A stretch of 64,000 nucleotides of DNA, from contig CM041295.1 of the NCBI GenBank assembly GCA_023052935.1, positions 21,948,880 to 22,012,879 of the forward strand. Direction: 5' to 3'. Every line of letters begins with the position of its first letter. Position 1 is the stretch's first letter. The position numbers were made by a program, and so were the translations under genes. Below the pieces are notes generated by a model, which did no database searches, had not been told where the DNA came from, and was given only the letters and a program-made list of their open reading frames with translations. Below, one piece after another: positions 1 to 11,475 of the stretch. This stretch comes from Piezodorus guildinii (taxonomy: Eukaryota > Arthropoda > Insecta > Hemiptera > Pentatomidae).

Positions 1-524
1 TGCCATTCGGGCGCGTCTAAAATATTTCTTAATTTTCTCCCCCTGGGGAACGCTCATGACGATCTTTCTGCATGGCACCTTCATGAATAATATTACATTA
101 ATAACAAGTAGTGTTTTCTCGAAAAGATAAATTTATTTATTAAAGTCGTAGGGCTAACGAAGCCGAGAATATTCAGCGTGCAACGCGCTTCATTACGGAA
201 ATCAACTCCGTCAAGTTAAAATGGATTCGTATAAAGTTAAAAATGGATAAATCAGTTATTAATTAACTAATTAAGGGGATGAAGCCGACTGCTAGTTTTA
301 TTTTAGTTGCACAAGAGTGTTTGAGTTGGAACTGCCCCTCGACTTCCCGCTCAATTATTAATCGTTTGGACATTTTGTCGACCCACTCTCTCCGCTCAGC
401 CAATACCCTTTTCCAACTCAACTACAAACTTTATGTTTCAATGTAATTAGTGGACAGATTACTGAATAAACAACTATAAAAGTAAAATCATCATTTAGGA
501 TGGGACATTTAGATGCATATTTTA

Positions 525-684
525 ATTTGCAAATGTATTTAGTAATACATCAAGAAAATAAACAAAGATAAAATGAGTTAACTACCCAACGGCAGGATTC
601 CGATTGGAATTGTAAGCAAGAAAATCTCAAGGTCATCTTATTTTCAGACACTTCAGAGGATTATCAAGAATTGAAGAAGATGTA
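525..684 (-). mobile_element. Jockey-clade LINE 3' end, decayed
   Basis: The minus strand matches the 3' end and UTR of the Jockey family seen many times in this window: on the plus strand, a 'gtcatcttattttcagacacttcagaggattatcaagaatt'-type block in reverse orientation at 630-672. It is more diverged than the neighbouring copy and stops where that copy's poly(T) starts. Confidence 0.5.
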
Positions 685-1296
685 ACTTTTTTTTCCTTTT
701 TTTTAAATATATTTTGTTATTGAAATTTACAACTGTACAAAAAATATATCAAGTAAATATGCTGAAATGTTATGACACATGAAATAAACATGAAGAGAAA
801 TTGCCCACTGGCAGCACTCTTTGGTAGTGAGTTTAAAAAAGAAGGTCTCGAGGCCATCTTCTTTTCAGACGCCTCGGAGGATTATCAGGAATTGAAGAGG
901 AAGCAAGAATTGAAACTAATGGATTAGAGTGAGAGTGGAGTTTTTCATGGAAGGTGTGATACCTAGTACGGGCCAAATCAGCAACATATGGAACATTAAG
1001 GTCATTGTAGATGATTTCATTCGTGACTAAGTAAGGAGCGTTAAGGATTTTGCAAAGGAATTTGGATTGTAAGGATTGGATGAGGGAAGAGTTTGATGGC
1101 TTAGTAAAGCCCCAAGCTCAACTCCGTAGGTCTAGATAGGCCTTATGATGGTCAAGTAAATGAGTCTTTTGTAGTTAAGTGAAAGGTTATAGCGTCTGTC
1201 TAGTAAGTGTTGGAGTAGCCGAAATCGTCGTGCAGTTTCTTGTCTTTTCAGTCTTGTATGCGGATTCCATGTAAGTCTTTTGTCAAGCAGGAGTCA
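685..1296 (-). mobile_element. Jockey-clade LINE, 5'-truncated 3' fragment
   Basis: The poly(T) at 685-705 is the reverse of the poly(A) tail. Then follow the family 3'UTR and, read on the minus strand, the C-terminal reverse-transcriptase region (family motifs WGSTKPSNSSR, NDLNIPFVADLAR, PRRLKR) with stops and frameshifts. The copy breaks off near 1296 inside the YLGLLLDKRLTWN region. A short repeat GTAACT flanks both sides and may be a target duplication. Non-functional. Confidence 0.75.
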
Positions 1297-1399
1297 GTAA
1301 CTAATATAACTTACTAAAGTTGATACACATACATGTGAAGAAAAAAAAAAGTTACTAGTGAAAGCATGTAAATACAACTGCCATAACAAAATAGGGTGC

Positions 1400-1485
1400 T
1401 TTCAGGATTTTACGGAGGATATTCGATTTTGAAGGATTGCGTACGAGAATTCGATAATGCCAGATAGGCCTTACCATAGTCAAGT
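1400..1485 (-). mobile_element. Jockey-clade LINE fragment
   Basis: About 85 bp of the same RT region (reverse of the segment coding for SKILRKILKAPYF and the preceding residues). It ends abruptly at 1485, where the Helentron-like copy begins. Confidence 0.55.
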
Positions 1486-2415
1486 AAGAGAGATAGTAAG
1501 GGAAGTAAGTTTTCAACGGAAAGACACATTTTAGGGTCCCCTGAGTCAAAATAACCAAGTCCCGCAAAAAGGTCTGTGTGTGTGTGTGTGTGTGTGGATG
1601 GTAAATCCCGGGCGGAAACGGTAAGTCTTATGAAACTATGTAAGTCCCGCAAAAAAGTCTGTGTGGTAACTCCCGGGCGGAAACGGTAAGTCCTATGAAA
1701 CTGAAATTTCATATTTAAGACAAATATACGCCCGAGACGTTACAAAACCTTTTTCATCAAAATGAGCTTACCAGAAGAGCCACTTAATATTATGCATTTT
1801 GCACCTTTTTTTGATTTTCTTGAAAACGGTTCCGACAATTTTGATTAAACTCGTTATATCGATGTAAAATTTAATGGGCTTTAATATCATTTAGATTTCA
1901 TTCGGATTAAAATGGCCTGACAGGGCTTAAATGCCGATATTTTAAATTTTCTTTCTCTAAAGTACCTTTAATTTTGTTGATTCTATAAAAATAACTATAT
2001 TATCTTGTTATCACTAATAAAAATCAGCTAAATATACAAGTTGAGCGAATTTGAAAAGCAACTAAAGGAGAAAACTGAAAACATATTTTTTAATGCAATT
2101 TTTTGTTTTTGAACATAAGAACAGTAATATACTTGTATGATATACCATTGGAAAGCTAAAGATTTTGGAAAAAATGTTATCTTATACGCAAGCTTTTAAA
2201 AGTTAATAGAGAGTGATGAAAAGAAGATAAACCTAACTGATTATTTTAGATAATAATATAATAGTTTTTTTAGTAAAACACATGTTTCTATATAAATTCA
2301 ATTTAATCAATTCTTCAATAGTTTCACGTATTTTCATCTCTAACTGAAATATACATTTTTTTTTCTTGATTTTAAAAATGTAGGTAAGTGAAAGTCGTGT
2401 GTTGCCCGCACCAGA
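1486..2415 (-). mobile_element. Helentron/HINE-like non-autonomous element
   Basis: Minus-oriented copy of the most abundant family here. Its 5' end, read on the minus strand from 2415, is TCTGGTGCGGGCAACACACG followed by ACTTTCACTTAC. The 3' hairpin end near 1486-1510 is eroded. The interior matches the copies at 5770, 23326 and 47165. It contains a local duplication with a GT run (1559-1703). No coding capacity. Confidence 0.7.
1559..1703. repeat. local tandem duplication with (GT)n inside Helentron copy
   Basis: The block GTCCCGCAAAAA...GTCTGTG...CCCGGGCGGAAACGGTAAGTC occurs twice in a row, about 1559-1638 and 1641-1703. Other copies of this family carry it once. The first unit has an expanded GT run at about 1575-1596. 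Confidence 0.8.
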
Positions 2416-2432
2416 TTTTTATGATAAATTTC

Positions 2433-2514
2433 ATTCCCACTCTCACCCACTAGTTTTAATCATTGCTTCTTCTTCGATCCCTGATCATGCTCCGAGGCGT
2501 TTAAAAAAAAGATT
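2433..2514 (+). mobile_element. Jockey 3' coding fragment, plus orientation
   Basis: Matches the family 3' coding end (the segment for PDNPPRRLKRR) in plus orientation. It is immediately followed by minus-oriented Jockey sequence, so the two form a head-to-head rearranged junction at about 2514. Confidence 0.55.
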
Positions 2515-3045
2515 CGGGGCATTTTGTGATCAATATTGATGATTTTATACTTGATAAAGTAAAGGTTTTACGAAGAATTAGGGAGGATGGAGTATGTAAA
2601 ATAACTGGCTAAGGATCGAAGAGTATGGTCTAGTCTCTAGAGAAAGGAACTTCACACCGCAAGAGGTGGTAGGTGAGGATGGATTACGATGTCAAAGGTT
2701 TTTGGATTGCAAGGGTTGGATATTACAAGTAGGTTTTGTTGAGCCCCAAAGCTCAAATCTGTTAGTCCAGATTGGACTTTTGATGATCATGTAAATCAAA
2801 TAAATGTAATTAAGTGGCAGATGAGAACGTTTGTCTAGACACTGTTGATTTAGCTGAAAACCTGCCATTTTTGACTTGTATGAAGATTCCAAGTAATTTG
2901 TTTGTCAATATGGAGTTCTAAGTCTCGGATCTGTTCAACAGGGACAAGCAGGATATTATTAAAGTGTGCAATAGGCCAGGAAGCCATATGCATGTGATGA
3001 AGGGCGAAGTTTATTTGACGAGATTTGTCTGGATTTAATTAATTA
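2515..3045 (-). mobile_element. Jockey-clade LINE, decayed RT fragment
   Basis: Minus-strand frames read KRSHLPLNYIYLIYMI and WTNRFELWGSTKPTCN, equivalent to the RT C-terminal region of the better Jockey copies at 30453-29932 and 39335-39817. Several frames and stops. The edges are indistinct. Confidence 0.6.
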
Positions 3046-4305
3046 TTTTTAAAATGACAATGGCAAGTAGTTCTTTATTTAAGACCTCTTTTATTTTGGA
3101 TAACTGTCTATGGGTAATCTCTACATGTTTTTTATGGCATCCTTTAGCATTCCCCTCTAATTTACTAGAGCATTTATTTTTTTAAATTTACTATAATATC
3201 TACATTTAAAAAAAAATATTTTGTCTAATAAACTTAATTAAGCACATTTATAAAAATATTTCGAAAACTTCTTAAAAAAAAAAAAAAAAAAAAAAAAATA
3301 TGACTTATATAATTTTAAGACTCGATAAAAAACGATAGAGGTAGAATACGGCGATGATAAAGAAATGAATTTCTGTTTGGTGGTTGGGTAAAGAAGAAGG
3401 TTAAGGTTTTTGGCGAGGAGGAGATAGGGGGTTGGAGAGTATTAATGTCATAGTGACGTATCGAGGAGGGATCTCTAATAGCTCCAATAAGTTGCTAGGA
3501 CTTATGTATACCTCAACCCCTAAGAGGATCCATCTCTTTGCTAGCCAAATTGCCTTCTATACTTCACCTCATTCCCCTATCGCTTCACTTCATCTATCAT
3601 TCCCGTTTCGAAAATCTTTGCCATTTCTGGTACGTTTCTAGATCAGGACCAAATCAATAATGATTCGAACAACGGAGCATTCCATGGGCCTCAAGAAGGT
3701 GAATTCTGCTGTAGAACTTTTTATAACACAAATCAGTAGTTCCATTTTTTTTTTTTTTATACTAATAGTATTAAAAATACAAGGAGAGGGGATTAAATTA
3801 TTGTATAGATACATTAAACAATTTTAACAATATACTAATTAATGATAATAAGCCTTTGCTAGCAAAAGATGGAAGGTTCACTTTTTATATAGCTCTCGGC
3901 ACTTACAGCTTATCTGTCTCCCATTGCCTGGTCAAGTTAGCACTAGATGTGTGACTCACCCTTAGGCATCGGGGCGATCATAAACTCCCTCGAGGTTTGC
4001 GATTAGCGAGGTCAATAAATATTAGTATTTCTTGGGACCCAATCTTCAAAGAACATGCAGAATACCTCCCCTATACTAGAGGACTTGTGTCGGTCCCGAA
4101 TCCTGTTGTCACCGTATCCAATGGGAAATTAGTACGCACGACATTTTCGAAAAAATAGGAATTTCGATAAGAATGAGGGGGTTGAAGAGAATACAGAAAA
4201 GATAAGGAAAAGAGAGGCAGCCGTATTCCAGCCTCAGATAGGAGAGCAGGGGATCAAGCAGAAGTGAGTCGAGGTTAAGCCACGGGAGAGGCCAGCAACC
4301 GTGTC
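3046..4305. other. no gene recognised
   Basis: AT-rich at the start with a poly(A) tract at 3273-3298 and another T run at 3748-3759. The 3360-3660 and 3840-4300 stretches are less AT-rich but show no recognisable domain, and no repeat partner elsewhere in the window was found. Confidence 0.5.
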
Positions 4306-4771
4306 TTAAGGTGGCGATACACGGTGATAATTAGGGTATGTGTAAGTGAGGTGAAATTCCCGATTCGTAGGTGAAAATGAATATCACATACTTTCAACAT
4401 ATTACAATAAATATTCAATTACCGAATTTTCTGTATAACTTCATCATTTATTTGTTTTACCTTTTATTATAAATAATGCTTAATTTCTTAAAATCGAGTT
4501 TCTACATTAAAACACGTTTTCATGATGTGTATATTACACTTGTTTGTTTTGATATAACTTTATCATTCAGTTTTTTTTTTTATCTTTTAAAAAAATAATA
4601 TTTAACGATATCATAGGATTTTTCTAATAATCATTATCAAATGTCATTATCCAATATTTTTTTTTAAATAAGCCTTCCCCCTCTCCCGCTACTTTTGTGA
4701 ACACACACACAAGAATTGCTTTCACATCACCTACACATACCCTAGTTCTCAACGTGTATCACTGCCTTTAA
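4306..4771. mobile_element. TTAA-target MITE (piggyBac-like), complete copy
   Basis: TTAA occurs at 4306-4309 and 4768-4771, directly outside inverted ends reading (A)GGCAG/TGGYGATACACG and then TAGGGTATGTGTAAGTGAGG on both sides (right end in reverse complement). The 458 bp interior has no ORF. TTAA duplication is the mark of piggyBac-type insertion; the superfamily assignment is inference. Related copies are at 22998 and, as a fragment, at 16229. Confidence 0.8.
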
Positions 4772-5336
4772 TGGTACTTTTTACCACCTTAATGGTGCCA
4801 GGTACCTTTTATGTACAACTTTTTTCCACGAAGAAACCTTTGCAACTTCCACTACGTCATCATTGGAACCCAGGAAACCCTAAAACGTATATTTCGTTCG
4901 TAAACTATAAAATTATAAAAAATAATGTACAATCACGGAAAATGCGGTAACACAAATCAACAGTTTCTTTAATTATCAATATATAATATTATTTTTTGTG
5001 AATTCAGCATTTTTTTTTTCGTAAAACATAGGTTAATGTTTAATATTAGAGAAAAAACCCTTTATATTAAGTGATGCAATTTATATGACCAGTACTGTAC
5101 CCAATCAGTTGACATATTCACTACGCTGTTGCAAAAATATTCACAAAGGTAATAAAACCTAGCACAGCAGTTTTGAATAGGGAACTTTGACCTACCAAAT
5201 AACTATCATTACAGATTATTATAAAACAAAACACCGAACTCATTAAAAATCTTATAAAACACGCGGAAATTTTTAAAACTCACTATGAGAAGATGATGTA
5301 GCATGCATTAGTAAATAGTGATATAGATGTAGTTAC

Positions 5337-5528
5337 CTCTCCTGGGAAAGTGTAGCCGTGGATCTTGTGCTCTGAGCCCTGCTGGTTGACGGTCCCGTAA
5401 TGGATGTAAAGTTCCTCGAACTGGTAGCGGTAAGCCAACGGTCCTCCGGTAATGTTAATGTGGTTCTTGGTGTCTTTGTCCACCCGGAAGACCAGGCTTT
5501 GTCCGGTGTTGTGCAAGGTACCGCTAAC
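5337..5528 (-). CDS. carbonic anhydrase-related protein (CA10/CA11-like), internal exon
   Basis: A 192 bp open exon, 64 codons, phase 0 at both ends, read on the minus strand. It starts after a pyrimidine-rich TTTTTCAG acceptor and ends at a GAG|GTAACT donor. The peptide begins VSGTLHNTGQ, contains GGPLAYRYQFEELYIHYG and QQGSEHKIHG, and ends FPGE. This is the alpha-carbonic anhydrase fold, closest to CARP X/XI, which are secreted or surface proteins without CO2 hydratase activity. The place of the first zinc-binding histidine (HxHWG in active enzymes) holds Tyr (YIHYG) while the second His stays, as expected for an acatalytic member. The exon is far richer in G+C than the flanks and free of stops. 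The exon at 15800-15936 joins it in frame. The following exon is not in the window. Confidence 0.92.
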
Positions 5529-5769
5529 CTGAAAAATATAAATAAAAGTATCATATATAACTAGTTCTGCCATTAATACTGTTACAAAAGTTGAACTTGG
5601 TTCACATCCTTGGGTATTATTTAGATGATTCTCACCTCTATTAGATTATTTTCTTTACATGTCAGGGTAATAATACCAAAAAGTTTGTATTTTTCTTTAG
5701 CTCAGTTAACATAGAGTCGGATGATAAAGAAAACCAAATAGCTGTGCTCGCTTTACACAAAAGTAAAAA

Positions 5770-6649
5770 TCTGGTGCGGGCAACACACGACTTTCACTTA
5801 CCTCCATTTTTGAAATCAATGAAAAAATTTTCAAATACAGTTAGACATAAAAATACGTGAAACAATTAAAGAATTAATAAAATCGAATTTATATAGAAAC
5901 ATGGGTTTTATTAAAAAATCTATTATATTATTATCTAAAATAATCAGTTAGTTTTATCTTATTTTCATCACTCACTAACCTTCAAAAGCTTGAGTATAAG
6001 ATAATATTTTTTCTAAAATCTTTAGCTTTCCAACGGTATATCATACATGTATATTACTGTTCTTATGTTCAAAAACGAAAAGTTGCATTTAAAAAAATAT
6101 TTTTTCTGTTTTCTCCTCTAGTTGGGAATCGAATTAATTCAATTTATATATTTACCTGTTTTTCATCAGTGGTAACAAGATAATATAGTTATTTTTATAA
6201 AATCAACAAAATTAAAGGTACTTTAGAGAAATAAAATTTAAAATATCAGCATTTAAGCCCTGTAAGACCATTTTAATCCGAATGAAACCTAAATTATATT
6301 AAAGCCCATTAAGATTTACATCGATGTAGCGAGTTTAATGAAAATCGTCATAACTGTTTTCGATAAAATCGAAAAAAGGTGCAAAATGCATGATATAAAG
6401 TGGCTCTTCTGGTAAGATCATTTTGATGAAAAAGGTTTTATAACGTCTCGGGCGTATATTTGTCTTAAATATAAACTTTCAGTTTCATAGGACTTACCGT
6501 TTCCGCCCGTGTGTGGTAACACACCTTTTTGCGGGACTTGGTTATTTGGACTCAGGGGACCCTAAAACGTGTATTTTCGTTGAAAACTAGAATTCGAAAA
6601 TTTTCACGTTCGCAATACTTTCCCTTACTATATATAGTAAGTGAAAGTA
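5770..6649 (+). mobile_element. Helentron/HINE-like element, near full length
   Basis: Begins TCTGGTGCGGGCAACACACG then ACTTTCACTTACCTCC. Ends with the palindrome CTTACTATATATAGTAAG running into GTAAGTGAAAGT. The subterminal pair ACTTTCACTTAC/GTAAGTGAAAGT is a perfect 12 bp inverted repeat. About 880 bp, no ORF of note. This end structure (5' TC, subterminal inverted repeat, 3' hairpin) resembles the DINE-1/HINE class of Helentrons; no replicase is present to prove it. Confidence 0.75.
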
Positions 6650-6754
6650 AAAATGTAGGTGAGATTTACAATACTTTAAAAACCTTTGGGTATCGGCCCT
6701 ATGTTCGCGAACCGCATTATAAGTGGATATAATGGGACCCTATCTGTATGTTAC

Positions 6755-7495
6755 AGACTTCTACCGGGTCCTCCTCGCACAGTGAGAACGGCAAATCCTG
6801 TCAGAGCAGTGGCCTCTAAAATCAGAAGAAATCCCATATTAAAACAACAGATTATGTCTCGAGAAATCTGAATCTCTGTCAGATCACTGTCTTGCATGAT
6901 AAAAGGTCACCTTAGGATGAGGGCATTTAGAAGTACGGCAGGACAAAGGCTAACCACTTTCCTAAAACAAATTATAGTGGATAGATGCCAAAGGTATCGA
7001 GATTACGCACCAAGTCAACAGAAGCCCAGTAAGTCATTACAATAGTGGGGAAATATCATCACCCATTCTCAATGATGGTTTGGTAAGGAGTTTGCTTTGA
7101 TGGCACAAACTAGCTGGATGATATTTTAAACCCTGTTGTTAAGCCTCTAAATGATTCTCTGTTTGCTGGAAGTCAGAGGGTTTTCAACCAAGATTCCTCT
7201 CCAGCTCGCAAGTCCAGGTCAACTCGGCCGTGGCTGCAAAAGAATATTCCAGTGCTCTCTGGTTCGGATTGGCCCTCAGGAAACCCTGATCTCATCCCAC
7301 TGGATTATCAGCTTTGGTTTGAACTGGAGCGGATTTTATGCCACAGAACACATCATAACTTGGAAAGCCTCAAACAATCTTTAGTCTGAGCAGTTAAGCG
7401 CTTTCCTCAAGAATTGCTGCGTGCTGCTATTGATGACCGGCCACGGAGATTAAATGCCAGTGCCAAAACAAAAAGGGAGTATTTTAAGTAATTTC
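6755..7495 (+). pseudogene. Tc1/mariner-superfamily (IS630-type) transposase relic
   Basis: Conceptual translation on the plus strand gives an N-terminal part (GPPRTVRTANPVRAVASKIR, then RNPILKQQIMSREI, RAFRSTAGQRLT) and, after a deletion and frame changes, a C-terminal part (RVFNQDSSPARKSRSTRPWL, SDWPSGNPDLIPLDYQLW, RTHHNLESLKQSLV). These are the helix-turn-helix and DDE C-terminal signatures of IS630/Tc1/mariner transposases (xQDxxPxH and PDLNPLDYxxW). The second catalytic region and part of the middle are missing or stop-ridden. It differs from the mariner family at 32263. No terminal repeats were identified. Confidence 0.75.
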
Positions 7496-7515
7496 TTTTT
7501 TATTTTAGTCTTTAG

Positions 7516-7517
<2 letters not shown>

Positions 7518-7559
<42 letters not shown>

Positions 7560-7565
7560 TATTTT
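7518..7565. repeat. (AT)n microsatellite
   Basis: Uninterrupted TA dinucleotides followed by a T run. Confidence 0.95.
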
Positions 7566-7639
7566 TTTTTTTTTTTTTCTAATAAAGTTTTAAATTTTTT
7601 TATATTTTATACATTATTTCTAACTGGTATTCTGGTCAA

Positions 7640-7872
7640 GGGTGGCTTTATCCTGATTCCCGAAGAAAATACCTACAAGGTATCTTCTTATTCCAATCCT
7701 TGGGAGCAAGAAATCCTTCCTATATATTTTACCTCCTCACTCCTCGTTCTTCCGTACAAACCCTAAATACGAGATCTCAACCTAGCGATTTATATGTCCC
7801 CTCTCACACAACTGTGTCCTTTATTATCCGTGTTACCACACTAAGAAACTCAATACCAATCTACCTTCGTAA
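7640..7872 (+). mobile_element. CR1-like LINE, C-terminal ORF fragment
   Basis: Translates across frames to matches of the intact copy at 51366-50425: NPSYI, LNTRSQPSDLYVPSHTT and LRNSIPIYLR, compared with HPSYI, LGTRSRHSDLYIPSHRT and FWNSIPSNIRR. It is fused directly to a Jockey fragment at 7873. Confidence 0.75.
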
Positions 7873-8185
7873 AAGAATGGTGTCAGAATTGGAGAATTAA
7901 ATTCAATTCCAATAAATCCCAACAAATTACCTTGACCCTTCGTCGAAAACCTATGACATCCTGCCCTACAGTGTCCTTTAATGATATTCCGCTTGTCCCG
8001 GTTGAACAGATCAGATATTTAGGACTCCTGCTTGACAAAAGACTTACATGGAATCCGCATACAAGACTGAAGAGACAAGAAACTGCACGACGATTTCGGC
8101 TACTCCAACACTTACTAGACAGACGCTCTAACCTTTCACTTAACTACAAAAGACTCATTAGCATGACCATGATAAGGCTTATTTG
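7873..8185 (+). pseudogene. Jockey-clade LINE RT fragment
   Basis: Codes for VPVEQIRYLGLLLDKRLTW and NPHTRLKRQETARRF in one frame (reading frame open 7932-8252), then leaves the family near 8185. RT C-terminal region only; no catalytic YADD. Confidence 0.8.
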
Positions 8186-8877
8186 TGTAGGCTTATTCGG
8201 CCTTTTATGTTCATTGCTCGTTATTCTTAGGGAACTAAATGTCCCAAAGTAATGAAAATTAATGTCATTTCATTACAATTACCGCTTATATAGGAAAATT
8301 AATTTTTTGTTTTGACTGAATTTGGGTTGATCATATTAAAAATATTATTTTGAGTTAAAAAATACCAAATAAAAATGTTTAGGGTTATTATATATAGTTT
8401 GTAGAGCTTTTTTTTTTTTTTTTTTTTACTACTTTTGTTTTGCTTCTTTTATTTTATTTAACTTCAAGAGCACAAACTGTCCCTGTTGTATATTCGAATT
8501 TATCACTAAGTGTACAGAAAAAAGTATTAGAGAATTTGAGAAAAAAAAAGAAAAGCGTAAACTTTTAATGGGTGAACTTTTTACTTCTTACAAAACTCAA
8601 TGAAATAAAAAAGAAATACACCCATTGTAACTGGGTTTCTAGGAACCTAAATGCACTGGACTAAACATAATAATATAATTTACAATAAATGATTATTATC
8701 CTATTTTTTTAAAGTATATGTAAACAAGTAAACAAATACAATATAATTATTCCTTTCTTTATTATACAATTTCATCAGCAAAAATATTTTGAGGTTTTTC
8801 CTCATTTCAAGAGTTTAATATAATATATTTAAAATGATGAAAGTAATTAAATAATTTAATCAAATATTCATCTATAT

Positions 8878-8957
<80 letters not shown>

Positions 8958-9232
8958 TTTTATAGTATTTTATAAGTTTTTTTATGGTACAAGCGGTTGT
9001 AACTAAAATATTTACTTAAACTTTTAGTCATTCACAATTGTGATTTTAAATAAATATTTAAAAAATAGGGGATTTTTTCTAGTACTTTTTATTTTTAGAT
9101 AGTTTAGAGGAGGTGAGAGCGAAATGAATAACAGCCTGCTAATGTACAATTCTTACAGAAATATGTTTTTAATTTGTTCTGAAGGTACGATTGTTAAATC
9201 AAATGATACATAATAAAATAACACACAAAAGA
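8186..9232. other. AT-rich stretch, no gene recognised
   Basis: Contains a T run at 8410-8427 and a long (AT)n microsatellite at about 8881-8954. Nothing else recognised. Confidence 0.6.
8881..8954. repeat. (AT)n microsatellite
   Basis: About 74 bp of TA dinucleotides. Confidence 0.95.
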
Positions 9233-9502
9233 GACGAAATGAGGGGCACACAATAATAATCGAGAGAGAAGACAACCGCTGGTGAGAGGTTACAATGGAT
9301 TTGCCACTGTAAAATAAAATAATCTTTCTACTATAATAAAACACAGAAAATAAAATAAGAAATAAAAATGAGCTTCAATTAAATATAAAGAGAACTAAAA
9401 TAAAACATGTTTGAGGAAGTGACAAATCCATTTCACATAACCTCTTTGCTCTCACCAGCTGTGTCTTTATAACCTCACTCAATCACATACATCAGGCCCG
9501 TC
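9233..9502. mobile_element. palindromic MITE, family 2, copy 1
   Basis: The ends are inverted repeats: CTGGTGAGAGGTTACAATGG and TTGCCACTG on the left, the reverse complement on the right (CAAATCCATTTCACATAACC then CTCTCACCAGCTG). About 270 bp, non-coding. Copies at 22178-22640 and 44505-44770. Confidence 0.7.
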
Positions 9503-9770
9503 ACAATAGGATATCTTACAATGTTCGGGACAATTCTTACTTTGACTTTATGTAACGTTCAAAGAATGTGATTTAATAATAATATTGTCTTGAGAATGGT
9601 CCTAAATTTATTGCTATAAACTTCTCTAAACCTTCATTTTTATTTTATGATAAGATTATTGTGATTAAAAAAAAACAAACAAAAAAAAACAGAGTAATAT
9701 ACATTTATTAAATGAAACATGAAATGAGATATATTTATCAATGCATTGTTTTGTTAATAAATTTATATAG

Positions 9771-9938
9771 CATTTCCAAGTCAATTGTAACCTTTTCCAA
9801 GTCAAATGTAACTTTTTCCATTTCAAATGTAACCTTTTCCAAGTCAAATGTAACCCTTTCCATTTCAAATGTCACCTTTTCCAAGTCAAATGTCACCTTT
9901 TCCATTTCAAATGTTACCTTTTCCAAGTCAAATGTCAC
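9771..9938. repeat. 21 bp tandem array, left foldback arm
   Basis: Eight 21 bp units of two alternating kinds, read on the minus strand as GTNACATTTGACTTGGAAAAG and GTNACATTTGAAATGGAAAAG shortened here to their differing cores GACTTGG and GAAATGG. Because the period is divisible by three, frames stay open on both strands and look like a VTFDLEK/VTFEMEK peptide repeat. Confidence 0.95.
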
Positions 9939-10189
9939 CTTTTTCTTCACTTCTAGCCTTAAATATTCCGTTTTATTTATTTATTTATTGAAAAATAATT
10001 AGTTTAATTAACATTATGACTTTTTTAATAATTTTGGCATATAATAATTGATATTTTTTTTGGGTCTCTTAGATATTTGATATCAAGTTCTGTTTTTACT
10101 AGCTAATATTTAAAAAAATTAATTATCGTCTGTTTAGTTTTAAGATAGTTGTTGATTTTGATTTTTTAGAGAGGAGGGGTAGTTTTTTG

Positions 10190-11475
10190 GAATAATTAAT
10201 GTGTTTTCGGGTATTATAATTAAATTTTTGGAGCTGTATTTTTTATCGCTCGCGTGCATTTTAACTCGCATTAAGTTTTAATGTTTTTTATTGATATAGG
10301 GATTAATTAATGTGCTTTCGGGTGGTTATGATTACGTTTTTTGAGCTGTATCTTTTATCGGTCATGCGTATTTCAACTCATATTTACTTTTAATGTTTTT
10401 TATTGATATAGGGATTAATTATTTGCTTTCGGGTGGTTATGATAAGGTTTTTCGAGCTGTATTTTTTTCGCTCGCTCTTATTTTAACTAAAATTTACTTT
10501 TTATGTGTTTTATTGATATAGGGATTAATTAATGTGCTTTCGGTTGGTTATGATTACGTTTTTCGAGCTGTATTTTTTATCGCTCATGCGTATTTCAACT
10601 CGCATTTACTTTTAATGTTTTTTATTGATATAGGGATTAATTATTTTGCTTTCGGGTGGTTATGATTACGTTTTTCGAGCTGTATTTTTTTCGCTCGCGC
10701 TTATTTTAACTAAAATTTACTTTTTATGAGTTTTATTGATATAGGGATTAATTAATGTGCTTTCGGGTGGTTATGATTACGTTTTTCGAGCTGTATTTTT
10801 TTCGCTCGCGCTTATTTTAACTAAAATTTACTTTTTATGTGTTTTATTGATATAGGGATTAATTAATGTGCTTTCGGGTTGTTATGATTACGTTTTTCGA
10901 TCTATATTTTTTATCGCTCATGCGTATTTCAACTTCTATTTACTTTTAATCTTTTTATTTTTATAGAGATCTATCCTTGTGTTTTCGCGGGGTTATGAAA
11001 ATGTTTAAAAGCTATTTTATTATCACTCGTGCGGATTTCAAGTCGCCTTTATTTTTTATATTTTTTTATTTATATTGGGATTGATTGTTTTGTTTTGGGT
11101 TCTCATTATAACGTTGCTGTAATATTCATCGTTTAGGTTTTTTTTTTGTTTTTTTTTATTATTATTATTTTATAAAAGGATTAGTTATAGTTCCTTTTCT
11201 AGCGTCCTGAGTATTTTTTTCAACTAAATCTTTTGTAAAGGATCCGCTTCCTAACTCGGTCTTACAATTATTTGATAATTTAATTGAGGAATCGTTTATT
11301 CTATTGTCGGGTGTTCTGATAACATTATTTGAACCAAAGTTGTTATCGCTTTTACTCATTTTAAGTTACTGTTTCTATTTCATAAATATTCGATAGAGGG
11401 ATCGTTTATAGTGTTTTCGGGAATACTAATTGAGTTTATGACATTTATTTATAGCTAGTGCACATTTTAACTTGA
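10190..11475 (+). repeat. ~111 bp tandem repeat array, forward
   Basis: The unit starts GGGATTAATTAATGTGCTTT and ends TTTATTGATATA. Unit starts at about 10299, 10411, 10521, 10633, 10744 and 10855 give periods of 110-112 bp. Two subtypes alternate (CGCTCATGCGTATTTCAACT and CGCTCGCGCTTATTTTAACT), so the higher-order period is about 222 bp. Units become degenerate after about 10960. Confidence 0.9.

Noticed and set aside
3432..3641. 69-codon plus-strand frame
   Set aside because: No recognised domain, no splice or promoter context, and length within chance expectation.
5333..5554. Alternative 73-codon frame over the CARP exon
   Set aside because: Out of frame with the conserved carbonic anhydrase peptide and with the upstream exon's phase.
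9712..10002. Apparent repeat protein with NVTFSISNVTFSK units (plus strand) and its minus-strand twin VTFDLEK/VTFEMEK; same at 13069-13393
   Set aside because: The frames are open on both strands because the 21 bp repeat period is divisible by three. They lie in the foldback arms with no start context or conserved protein signature.
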